From the NCBI RefSeq assembly GCF_000003855.2, contig NW_003101681.1:6561900-6625899 (forward strand): DNA of 64,000 nucleotides, given 5' to 3'. This DNA is from Blastomyces gilchristii SLH14081. Its lineage: Eukaryota; Ascomycota; Eurotiomycetes; Onygenales; Ajellomycetaceae. The notes beneath the pieces were generated by a model. The model did not search any database. It had not been told where the DNA came from and worked only from the letters and a program-made list of their open reading frames with translations. Below, in pieces: positions 36,346 to 48,018 of the stretch (the first letter of the stretch is position 1; every line of letters begins with the position of its first letter). Both the position numbers and the translations under genes were made by a program.

Positions 36346-37599
36346 GATTTCCTTTGTTTTTGATGTTTTTTGAGTGATATGATGTTGGAAATAGATTGAA
36401 TATATAGTGTATGAAAATAAATGAGATATGTATGATAACATTTATCTTTTACAGCTGATTCTTATGATTGATAATTAATTTATTATCTCTTTTCTTACAC
36501 TTTTTCTTTATCTGCTAGTTACTACTCTTACATGACCTCTATATAATACAGTGTTCAGTGACTAGATTCAGCAGCTTTCAACTTTTTATAATTCTGTCTT
36601 ATACATTATACTGTCTCTCTTCACCTGCTCAGATTACTACAGTGAACAGCTCATTAAAACTAATCTCATCTGATCTCTGAGTGTCTTCAGAGATTGAGAT
36701 GACTTGATCTCATATATCTGTAAATGTTTCAGATAGTTTGTTCTCTGTGATCTTTATAATTAAACTGATATAAACAGTTAAATTCAACTCTGAATTTCTT
36801 TTTCTTCTGTAATCTGACTCATGTGCAAGTCTGTCACTCTGAGACTGCTCTTTACTGTGTTGCATCTGCTGTCTGCAGTGTGTTATCATATAACTGACTA
36901 CAGTCTCATCACTTATTGAAGTATGATGTTCATCTGATTTCTTCATTACTTCTCATTCTTTCCTTATAATTGTGAAAAGATTGAAATAAGTGAGATTATC
37001 TGGTTTGTAAGTGTCTATAATTTCTCTTACTTTATGAGACTTTTCAATTGTAAGTCTTTTCTTTTTTAACATTGATAATAGTGCTGTGAATGATTATAAT
37101 CTACTTGAGTCTTGCATTTTTGCTTTCATAAGTTATAAATTATTAATTAAGTTGTGTAAGATTCATCCCTCTGATTCTTTCAATGCATACATTTTCAGAG
37201 AATGTGATTTGAGTATCTTATATGACTCAAATCACCTAGGTTGGAACTTCTCAGAACTCTCATTGTGTATGAGAACTCATATTCTCATCTTAAGACTCAA
37301 TTTCTTAACAAGTGAGTCTTGTATTCTTTTTGATTGAATTGCTTGATTCAGAAGTAACTTGTTAGCTTTTACATGTGTGTGACTGATCTCTTTCAATCTT
37401 AGTTCTGTGTCTGTGACTGTTGTGTCTGCAACTGCTACTGCTGCATTTATAACTGCTGTTTCTGCTGCATCTGTAACTGCTGTTTCTGCTGCATCCGCAA
37501 CTGCTTCCTTTCTCACCTTTTTCAAAGCATTCTCTGGAATGCGCGGATGCAATTCATACAACAGGTAGAATGATGAACACTTGAAGACTGCATGCTGTC

Positions 37600-40400
37600 A
37601 AATCTGCATGACTAATAGCACCTGTCTGAGATATTCATCTCATAATCTTATAGACTTGCTCACTAGATATTTCATCAGCATGTTGTCTAAGATTCTATTC
37701 AAGTATTTCACCTTCCTGTTCATTCATGAGTGATATGATGTTGTTCTACAATGTCTTGTCTGTAACTGGCTCATGAAATGCCTCACTGCTTCTTCTATGA
37801 GATTCACACTGTTATCAGTTAGAATCTCATGTGATATTTCATAGTTGATATAGATCTCATCATATAGAAACTTTGTCACTATCTTCTCTATCATCTCTGA
37901 AACTGCTTTTATAACTGGTCAGTCAGTAGCATAATCAATAGCAGTGATTATTCATCAATTTTCATTTAACATTTACAGTAATATGTCTATGAGGTTCATC
38001 TCTCATTGTTTAAATAATTGTATCATACACTTCATCTGATATTACACTTTCTCATGTTCTAATCCTTTCTTAGATTCTTTCACAACCTGGTAATTCAGGC
38101 ACTCATGAGTGTATATCTGAATGTTCTCAGTCATGCTTGATCAGTATACTCTTGATTTGAGTATGCTCATGAGTTCAGAACTTTCTAAGTGACTGAATTC
38201 TTTGTGCATGTGAGCTATTAAGTCATGTTGAAATGAAGATTCTAGATAGAGAGCTTCTGTGTATTCTAGATCACAGTAAAGCACAATGTCATTTTTCAAT
38301 TTCTTCAGCTTGAAGTTTGAAAGCATCTCTTCTACTACTTTCATGAGATACTTGTTGTCTGACATCTTGCCATTCTTCAAGTGAGAGATCATAGTGTTCA
38401 CTCATTCTGATTCCTTGCATTCTCTCAGCATGTTTAATATGAATGTCTCTTGTGCCTGGTTTGCACAACTCTTATCTATGAAATCAGATCTGTAACTGAT
38501 TATGTCAGACATCACTGCATCTGATTTCTTTCAGTATTTGATATGAAGATTGTATGCTTGAAACTCTGAGATTCAATGTGCTAAGTGTTTGAAAGGTTTT
38601 ATTATTAATTATAGATAGATGAGGCTTTTGTAATCTGTGATCACTGTTGTTGTATATCTGTTGTTGATATATCTATCTCATAATATCAGTGTGTGCTTAA
38701 TCACTAGCAATTCCTTTTCATGCACTGAGTAATTGAGCTCAGTGTCTGATAGTTTTCTACTATTATATATCACTGAGTGCAGCTTGCTGTTCTTGCTCAT
38801 CTGTAGAAGAGTGTCTTCAATAGCTCATTTAAATGCATCTGTCTCAATGTAGAAAGGTTTATCATAATCTGATTGAATAAGTACTGAGAATATTATTATA
38901 TATTTTCTCAGTGTGAGAAAAGCCTCTTTATACACAGTATTCTAGATAATTGAATGAAACTTCTTCTTTTGCAGATTTGTATCTATTTCTCTTAAGAGAT
39001 CTGAGAGTGATGCAGATATTCATGCAAAATTCTTGATAAATCTGTGATAGTATGAGATCAACTCAAGAAACTGTTGTACATGATGTACATTTCTCAGCTG
39101 TGATCAATTCACTATAACATTCAATTTCTCTGAGATAAGGTGTATACAGTCATCACTCACTACATGTTCTATGAACTTCAACTCTTTCATTTCAAACATA
39201 TACTTGATTGATTTGATGTAGAGCTTATACTCTGTCAGAGTTGTAAGCACTTTATCAAGATACTTCAGATGTTTATCATATGAGTTTGAAAAGACTAGAA
39301 TGTCATTGAGATATATGAGATATGAGGTTTCATTCTGTTTATGAAGAATTGTATTCATCATCATTTAAAAGATGATAGACACATTTATCAGACTGAATGA
39401 CATTGCTAGAAATTCAAACTTCTCTCATTGCATATTAAATATGATTTACAGAACTGACAGTTCATCTACACAGATCTGTCAGTATTCTGAGAGAAGATTA
39501 ATCTTTAATAGATATTGAGCATTTTCAACTGTATTCAACTGTTGTTGAATCTGTGACAGTGAATATTCATTCTTGATCATAAGCTTATTGAGTGCTTGAT
39601 AATTAATACACATCTGTCACTCTTCACTCACCTTTTTCATGAATAGAACTGGAAAGTCTCACATGCTTAATGAGAGTCATATAAGACTACATTCTAGAAG
39701 GTCTGTGATCTGATACTTCTGTTCTTTGAGGTGTATTTGTGACAGAGAGTACATATTCTGGTTGACTGGTTTTACATCTCTTATGTCAATCTCATGTATG
39801 AATTCTCATTCCAGCAGCAATTCTGATGAAAGATCTGTTTAAAAGACCTTCTCATGCTTCTTCAGAAGCTTCTTTATACACTTGTCCTTCTGCATATTCT
39901 TTATCTTGGTTTTCTTCACTTCCAGGTTCTGTATGATATACAGAATGCTTTTGAATGAGGTCTTGTGAATTATTCTCTTTACTTGTTAATATATAAGCAG
40001 ATTTAACCCTTCTATATCAGAGATGTGAAATGTTCTTCTCATATCAGTTAATAGAATTGTATAAACTATTTTCTTTCTATTGATCAACTGCATATAGCAT
40101 GTATGTCATTGAATCTGCAGATTGAACCTTTAAAATCAATCAAGTTCAAGAATAAGGTTGTATTTCATGTTCTACAGCTCTCACACTCAAATATAGCAAG
40201 ATCATTCTCTGAAGTGCAAGAGAACTCTTACTTTTGCAGGTGATATCAGATATCAGTTATCAGATAATCTTATACATCAGAAATTCTTCACTCAGTGAAT
40301 CTCTTTCAATCTTCAGATTATATAATTATTAATATATTATGTAGAAGCTTCTGTATCTGCTAACACTTTTACAGTCATCTCTCAATTCTTATTCAAGTGC
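37600..40400 (-). pseudogene. Gypsy B beta pol
   Basis: Minus strand. RT: 39364-39104 reads YLIYLNDILVFSNSYDKHL (family YLDDILVFS). RNase H: about 38900-38600. Integrase zinc domain: 38401-38141, with HMHKEFSHLESSE. Integrase core: about 37920-37650. In-frame stops throughout. It is 90% or so alike in layout to alpha pol by eye. Confidence 0.8.
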
Positions 40401-40442
40401 TCTCTATACATTAACATTTCAGGTCTTAAGACATTGAGATGA

Positions 40443-42100
40443 GTGTTTACTTCATCATTCTCACTCACATCTCATTCAGAAGTCTGCTTCTTCTTTGCAT
40501 TCACAGAATTCAGAGAGTTATCTAACACAGACATCTCTTTCACTTTAAAGACTTTTCATAGAATATCAGTGAGTGTCTCTGAGCTCACTGATTCTGCTAG
40601 TTTTTTGACTCTCTTACTTCTCTTAACTGTGCACACTGAGTGCAATCTTTTGTATCATGATTTTGATGTCTGCAGTTGAAGCAAGCTCAATGTTTATAAT
40701 ATTAAGGTTTTCACTCAGGGAATTTCTTTTTCAGAGGATTCAGTGCTTTAGCAATGACATTCAGATCTAGATTCATTATATTCAGATATATGACTTGTAT
40801 CATAGAAGTCTGATTATCTGTTCTCTGCTGAGACATACTTAATTGCAGTATTTTCTGTTATAATTGACTTACTTATTTCTGTATAATGAGAATATTATAT
40901 GCTTTCTTCACTGTGCCTAGCTGTGAGGTTAAGCATTTTCATTCTACTCTCAACTCAGATATAAGATCATGAATGAAGATCTGTAAACAGAAAGATGTTG
41001 AAAGCTCTTCATTCAATATAAGATAGTATAAGCTGAAGTGTGTGAAGTATAATGTAAGATCACTCACTTATCTACACTCAGTGAAGTGTTTATAACACTT
41101 ATCTCATATATTCACTTTCTCAAAGTTATACAAGATTCATTTGAAAAACTCATTTCATGTTTATGAAAATGAATATTATTCTGAGTCTGTGAGATTTATC
41201 TTTTCATCAGTTATTCATAATAACTTTGCTTTTCTGTGTAGAAATGTGACAGATCTTAAGACTTGTTGAAATTCTGTTAACTGTCTGTCTGTGAGTTCAC
41301 ATTCAATCTGATAATATAATTGTATCTGACTTAGTCAGCTGATTACAGCATCATTTTTTCAATTACTATTGAAGCTTAATAACTCTGACAGATCTTCTGA
41401 CTTAATATATCTCATGCTCAGATTCTTATTCTGCACAGTAATCTCTGATGATGTGTATACTTCTAAAGAGATTGTGAACAATCATGATAAGATCTTCAGA
41501 TTTAGTATAGTCATCTGTCTGTGTAAACATTTAATCTCTCACTACAGGTCTAAGATCTGATTTTCTCTATTCTTATTGATAATGATGATTATGTCAGTGA
41601 AGCTCTTTATAGTGAATGCTTGATCTGCAGTGAATGTCAATTGTTGTTTGACTTTCATCTCAGTCTGCCACTGTGTATGCAAGGTCTCAATCTTGTTTAG
41701 AATTCTTATATATATATAAAGCTTTGATTCCAGTTCAGCAGTCTCAGTCACTTTTCTTACTACTTCAAGTAAACTCTCTGAGAGGTTCTGCATATCTTTC
41801 AGTTCATGTAGCAGAGAAGAATGTTGTTTGTATCAGCTAGAGAAGATATTCATTTCAGTGATTTCTTGTTAATTATATAATGTCTATTGTTATCACTGTA
41901 TTGTTATATCACTATATCATTATATCACTATATCACTCTGTTATCATTGTACAACTTCAGTGGTGATCACCTCTTCTTTTTATCTCTTTGAGTGGAGAGC
42001 AGTCTTCTTTAAATCTGATTCACTGCTCTTATCTCTTTTCTCACACCTTATCTGTTTACATACATGACATTTATCTGGGCATGGAGTTTTCTCTCAACAA
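40443..42100 (-). pseudogene. Gypsy B beta gag
   Basis: Minus strand, upstream of pol. A zinc knuckle at about 40681-40636 reads CFNCRHQNHDTKDC, which fits C-x2-C-x4-H-x4-C exactly. A coiled-coil-like stretch at 41793-41542 (QNLSESLLEVVRKVTETAEL) is near the N-terminus. Confidence 0.78.
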
Positions 42101-42268
42101 GTGAAGTAGTATCAATCAGATGCTCTTTCACTCATCACTCTTTATATACTATCTTTTGAGATGTTCTAGAACCACACTGACATGATAACTATGAATTGCT
42201 TCATAGACAGAATTATCACATTCTGGAGAAGCCTGTACTTCTCACCAGTTTTTAGACATGCTATCAGA

Positions 42269-42453
42269 TGTGATTCAAAGGTTGCTTAAGCCAGTGTATG
42301 ATTACAGGCGTACGCCGGCCTCTTATATATTGAATCTCATACACTAAATTAATTAGTGGCCGCTAGGGCCCCCCTTTACATTTGTACGCGTACGCTAGTA
42401 GTTCGGAAGCGGCCGCGTTATTATCCGACGGTCGTACGTTCTTCCGAACCACA
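42269..42453 (-). repeat. Gypsy B beta LTR, right
   Basis: 185 bp, the 5' LTR of beta, with GCGGCCGC and CGTACG retained. Confidence 0.9.
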
Positions 42454-42788
42454 ATCCGACAGTTGTACATTCTTCTGAATCACATCCTCTCTCACCAGAT
42501 TTGATCACACTCACATGACCATGTCATACATCCTAGCTTCATGCGGATTAGCTCGTCACTAGTGTTTTACAATTGTGTGATCTATTCCTGATTTGACTAG
42601 CATTCTGTGTATGCTCTCACAAAGAAACTTTCACTATATTACACTACTTATTCACTAACTTTTCTCATTCTTCAATCATCTTCTTTATTTCATCATCATT
42701 GAATGTCATCATTATTCAAGATTTCTATTCCTTCTTCTGTTCAACTCTTTCTATCTGTTCATCTATTATATTATATACATTTCTGGCA

Positions 42789-44512
42789 ATGATCTTTCAT
42801 TCTCATAACAAGCATTATCATAGTACTCATACTAGACAGTTCATTAGCAGTAAGTGTAACATGTTGTGAAACATGATCAGAACTTGTTTATCTTCTAATA
42901 ATTATCAGAATAACATATTATTATGAATGATAACACATCTTCTTCATCTTCTTATACACTCTCAACTGTTTTCTCTTCTCAGTGAGTTTCTGATTGTGTT
43001 TTCTGACATGATTTTACATGAACACAGATGCTGATATGTTTGTTTTTATTTATGTAGAATCATTATATGTTGACAGATTCATATTCACTGATAATAGTAA
43101 ACTCAGTGTTGAATCATTGATCAAGAACTTGAAGAACACAATAATGAAGAAATTACTCATGTTATATATAACTGAGTCTTCAGTGTCTCTCTCTGTCTCT
43201 TCTGCTACTTCTTTCTCTGCTGCTCTCTCTCAATCTTCTACACTTATCTCTGTGTCTGATTTCTCTGCTCCTGCTATCTCTGTTCCTGTGATCTCTACTT
43301 TCACTACTTCTGGTTTTACTGTCTCTGCCTTTCTTACTAGCTCTTCTCATTTCAAGAAGATGTTGCATAGACTCAGTGAACTATGTTTCTCAGTGTGTAT
43401 ACTTCTGCTCTTCTTATCAACCTCTAGAATGATTTATTATACAAAGATGATGTATAACATGACTATCTGAAGCTTGATTATAAATGCTGATTATTATATT
43501 TGTTTTAAATATTTGTGATAAGAGAATTGTTCATTTATATCAGAGAATCATCTCTCTTCTCAACAGTATTAAGATTATAAGTCTTTTTCTTTTTATCTTT
43601 TCTTTCTGATACTGATTTTTCTGTTCTTAGAGAAAATTGTTATGAGTTTTACTGTGTACAAAGTTGTAATGTTCACAGATACTAAGAAACTTTTCATAAT
43701 TATTAAATTCAATATTACAGGTACATCTGCTCTGATGAATATCTTCAGCATGATTAATCTGTATTGACCTATTCTCTGGCATTTGTTATTCAACTTCATA
43801 ATGCAGGTGAAGAATATTTATGTTTTCAGAAACAGGAACATGAATGTCATTCTCTTTTACACCCGCGGGCATGAGGCTTGTACACCTTGTCTGAGATATT
43901 GTTATGGAAATGAGCTGTTTACATGCTGTGTTCTGCTTCCTGCATTCTCTCATGTCTCTCTCTCTCTTCCTGAGAAGCCTCATGTGTGTTGTAATTACAT
44001 GTACAACTCTAAGGTCAGTGAGTGTTTATTCAGTAACTGTTTTCATCTCTGATTTTTTGATTTTTGTATACTATCAATAGTTCTTAGTTGCTCTGATATC
44101 AGAGGCCATTCTAATTGAAGATGATAACATCACAGAGACTACTTTCTCTCATCTTCAAGCTTCTCTCATTACTTTCTCTCCCTTCTCTGCAGGGAAGATT
44201 GTGCACACACTGAGTTATAAGTGTTCAGTTCTGAATGACTTCTGCTGTTATTTATTCAGTTCTGCATCTTCTTCTTCTTCTGTTTCTTTCATCTTCATCT
44301 CTTCTGCTCTGGCTTCTGATTCTGTGAGTTCTGCACTCTTCTTCAATTTCTCTATGTGTACACGTGTGCATTCCTATATTGGCATTTCAGCCAATCTTGT
44401 GATAAATGACATTAATGTCATATGCAGAGTGGTAGAGAAATCAGAGACATGCATGATATTATTGCAAGAGCAGCTTGCAGCTCTTGAATTCCTCATGAAT
44501 CTCAAGTTTTGA
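42789..44512 (+). pseudogene. Antisense accessory gene of Gypsy B, alpha copy
   Basis: Better preserved copy of the plus-strand gene. N-terminal exon from ATG 42789 (HTRQFISSK); main frame 43018-43470 (MNTDADMFVFIYVESLYVDR, Ser-rich middle, SSHFKKMLHRLSE); intron acceptor TTCTTAG at about 43624-43630, its donor mutated to ATAAGT; Cys-rich frame 43783-44052 with HEACTPCLRYCYGNELF and HVCCNYMYNSKVSEC; last frame 44201-44512 ending in a short helix (CMILLQEQLAALEFL) and TGA. Two TGA codons in beta correspond to CAA and CAG here, implying ancestral CGA/CGG Arg codons hit on opposite strands. Function is unknown. Confidence 0.6.
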
Positions 44513-44798
44513 GATTTCCTTTGTTTTTGGTGTTTTTCAGGTGGCATGATATTGGAAATAGATTAAACATGTGATGTATGAAAATGAATGAGATGTGTAT
44601 GATAACATTTGTCTTTTATAACTGACTCTTACAGTTGATGATCAATCTATTATTTCTTTCTTTTCTTATGCTTTTTCTTTATCTGCTAGTCACTACTCTT
44701 ACACAACCTCTATATAATACAGTGTTCAGTGACTAGGTTCAGCAGCTTTCATCTTTGTAATTCTGTCTCATACATTATACTGTCTCTCTTCACTCACT

Positions 44799-44811
44799 CA
44801 GACCACTATAG
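44799..44811. repeat. Left TSD of LINE 2 chimera
   Basis: CAGACCACTATAG, repeated at 47306-47318. The uninterrupted beta element has the matching single site at about 36635-36650. Confidence 0.88.
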
Positions 44812-47305
44812 TTATTATTATTATTATTCTTCAATTATAGATGTATACAGTCAGAGACTATGACATCTACCTGAGAACCTTTAGTTCTCAGGGTTTTTCC
44901 TATATCTATAGAGTCAACTATTATACATTTATCAATTTCAGATATGCAAAATCAGAAAATTTCAGCCCAGAATACAAAAACTGTTTACAAATTGCAGTGT
45001 TTTAACATCATCTCATACTTTGAAATCATTTGATAATATCATGACAAAGGAAAAGAGAACACAGTCTTAAAGATAGACACATTAAATAGATAGACAGAAA
45101 GAAATTGAAAGAAAAAGATAAAATAAAGAAAGACTGTAACAAAACAAATTATTAAAAGATAGTATATAGCTGTTTTAACAGACTATATCTGGTTGATTTC
45201 CTCCTCTTCATATTCAGATAATTCTGAATTTAGTCATTTTCTTGTAGCTGCTTGAGTTTCTGATAGAAAGTCTATTAAGTATTTAATTCCTGTCTCAGTT
45301 GAGAATAAGAATCTCATATTTAATTGATTTAGATCATACTTCTCTTTCAATCTGACTCTGAGACTATTGTATAATGCACAGTGTATTACAATATACTCAG
45401 AATTCTCATTTGTATTACAGAATGAGCATTCTATTGATTTAAATCTATCATCAAATCTTTGTATATAAGATTTGAAATAGTCATGTCCTAGTTTCAGCTG
45501 TATTATAGATGAGAATATTATCTTTTTACATTTAATTGAACAAGATTTTCACTTGAGCTTTGTTTCAAATCTTGAATAATGTATACTCTTCTTTTATTTC
45601 TGCCAGCTTTCATTTCACTTGTGTAAACAAGATTCTTTTATTTTTCTCTTTATAAAAGATCAGAACATAATTTTTTGAATAGATCTGTCTAATTCTGCAC
45701 TCTTTTTTGCAGCTGAATCAGCCAATTCATTGCCATGAATATTCATATAAGCAGGAACTCAGTGCAGATGAATAATCAGCTTTGATATTCTTCTCTTTTG
45801 AATTTTCAAAACAGAGTTTAAGATCAGTTCAAGATTCATTTGATCATTATGAATCTGACTATTTCTAAGTCTTTTTAAAGCAGCTTGACTATCAGAGAAT
45901 ATTCATATCTCTTTCAAACAATTTCCTCTTCTATGAGATTTTATTTCAATGAGTTTGAAAGCTTTCACTATTACAAATAGTTCAGTATCAAAGACTTCAC
46001 ATTCAGAGCCTATATTTCAGAAATCTGAGATAAAATTGATATTATCTTCAGTATAAGCAATGTCTGTGTCTAATCTATTCAAGTTCTCATTTTTTGAGTC
46101 ATCTGAATAAATCAGAATAGAATCTTTTATATTGATTGTAGAAATCCTCTTTGAATGCTGTTCATATTCTTTCTCTTTTGATAGTTCATTTATTTGTAAA
46201 TCTATAAGAGATTCAAGCTTTTCTCTCCAGAGAGATAACTTCTCATAATCAACTTTTTCAACATTTAAAGAAGAAAATTGATTTTTAATCAGAGAGCATA
46301 GTCTGTACAGTTGAGAAGACATTTTCTTTGAAGAATTATTTTCATTTCAATCAAGAAATCTATTTCAATCCAGTTCATTTTCAGAGTTACTTAGTGAAAA
46401 TGAAGAAGAGACTCTTTCTCTGATTATATGATTTGAGCTCATCTTTATAACTCTCAGAGCATAGTTCATACAGGCCTTTTCAAATCTAATAGCAGGAGGA
46501 GGAATTGAAGCTTCAATTTCCATTGCTTTAATAGGAGATGATTTGAATGCTCCCAGACTACGGGCGCTAGCCACCCGCAGGATGCACCTTAAGCTAATTA
46601 CATTTAACCCCCTATAATTAACCGACCACCGCGTCCGTCCTCTCGGGCCAGCCACTAATTTCCAGGGGTGTTAGTTAGTGACTGCCACCGCCCACTTGAT
46701 GGCGTACACACCAAGCTTCCGGTTGCTGATCTCAGCCCCATTAGATGCCCATAGGCCTACCAATCAGCTGTCGTGGCCTCGCCCTGTGTTAGGGACTAAT
46801 CATAGGCTTGATGACTGCAGTTCTCCCTGCCAGTATTAGGGCTTGGCAGTGAGCTTGCAGGCTCGAGCCTATCAGAGTGCCCTGTCTAGGGCCTAGATGC
46901 GCGTCTAGGCCTGCTAGTCGGATGGTTTTCAAAATCATTCCCTGTATTTGAGGGGGAGCTAGGCTCCGATGACGGCCCTAGTTAGGGACTCACTTAAGTA
47001 GTGTATAACCACTACATTAGGCTTGACTCTATATCATTAGAACCTTGACGGGTGCACAGTAGAATAGTGGGACATTGGCACCTCATGCCGGCCCTGGTGG
47101 GTGTTTGCAGAATCTCACTTAACTAGTGGCTTGGCTTGCAGTAGGGAGTTCTACACTGTACCAAGCCTTACTAATTAGGCTCAGCCCCTATTACATGGGG
47201 GCTTTCATGGGTAAGAAGTGGCAGGTGCCAGCGGTGGGATTCGAACCCATGCACCCCTAATGTGTGCGGCCTTGGTTACCAGTCTTACCAACTGGGCCAC
47301 GCTGG
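44812..47305 (-). mobile_element. LINE 2: chimeric retro-insertion (tRNA-like head, GC-normal body, LINE 3' end)
   Basis: 2494 bp inserted into alpha with a 12-13 bp TSD. On the minus strand it begins with a tRNA-like head (47306-47226), continues with about 670 bp of GC-normal, non-coding sequence to about 46557, then switches abruptly to AT-rich LINE ORF2 closely matching LINE 1 (25649-27415), and ends in a TAA-repeat tail. The LINE part encodes MSSQLYRLCSLIKNQFSSLN and IYSDDSKNEN (RNase H start) at 46322-46017. TSD length and tail indicate target-primed LINE-type insertion of one chimeric RNA. Confidence 0.8.
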
Positions 47306-47306
47306 C
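47226..47306 (-). ncRNA. tRNA-derived head of LINE 2 (tRNA-Thr-like)
   Basis: Perfect 7-bp acceptor pairing (GCCAGCG with CGCTGGC), an A box TGGCCCAGTTGG and a B box GGTTCGAATCC on the minus strand. The 5' and 3' parts resemble fungal tRNA-Thr, but the anticodon arm is not a normal 5-bp stem with 7-nt loop, so it is a tRNA-derived promoter head rather than a working tRNA. Confidence 0.7.
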
Positions 47307-48018
47307 AGACCACTATAGTAAACAGCTCATTGAAACTAACCTTATCTGATCTCTGAGTGTCCTCAGGGGTCAAGATGACTTGATCTCATGTGTCTGTGAA
47401 TGTTTCAGATAGTTTGTTCTCTGTGATCTCTGTGATTGAACTGGTGTAAACAGTTGAATTCAACTCTGAATTTCTTTTTCTTCTGTGATCTGACTCATAT
47501 GCAAGTCTGCTGCTTTGAGATCACTCTTTACTGTGTTATGTCTGCTGTCTGTGATATGTTATCATACAATCAGCTACAGTCTCATCACTTATTGAAGTGT
47601 GACATTTGTCTGATTTCTTCATTACTTCTCATTCTTTCCTTATAATTGTAAAAAGATTGAAATAAGTGAGATCATCTGGTTTATAAGTGTCTATGATTTC
47701 TCTTACTTCATGAGACTTTTCAATTATAAGTCTCTTCTTTTTCAACACTGATAATAGTGCTGTGAATAATCATAATTCACTCAAGTCTTGCATCTTTGCT
47801 TTCATAAGTTATGAATTATTGATTAAGTTGCATAAGATCTGTCTCTCTGATTCTTTCAATGTGTATGTTTTCAGAGAATGTGATTTGAGTATCTTATATA
47901 ACTTAAATCATCTAGATTGAAACTTCTCAGAACTCTCATTGCATATAAGAACTCACATTCTCATCTTGAGACTTGATTTCTTAACAAGTGAGTCTCATAT
48001 TCTTTTCAATTGAATTGC

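Larger units (their letters stand above)
34141..42453 (-). mobile_element. Gypsy family B element beta, complete, inside the LTR of alpha
   Basis: 8313 bp with 185-bp LTRs (34141-34325 and 42269-42453) starting TGTGATTC and ending AACCACA, and TSD ATCC at 34137-34140 and 42454-42457. The TSD interrupts the left LTR of alpha, whose remaining 27 bp follow at 42458-42484. gag-pol is on the minus strand, so 42269-42453 is the 5' LTR. Just inside it (on the element strand) is TCTGATAGC; unmutated TGGTAGC would match an initiator-Met primer site, which is inference. Confidence 0.9.

Noticed and set aside
41870..41945. Short ATATCACT repeats resembling a CRISPR-like or satellite array
   Set aside because: A decayed microsatellite near the B-element gag start, present also at 52560-52625. 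Units are short, without spacers.
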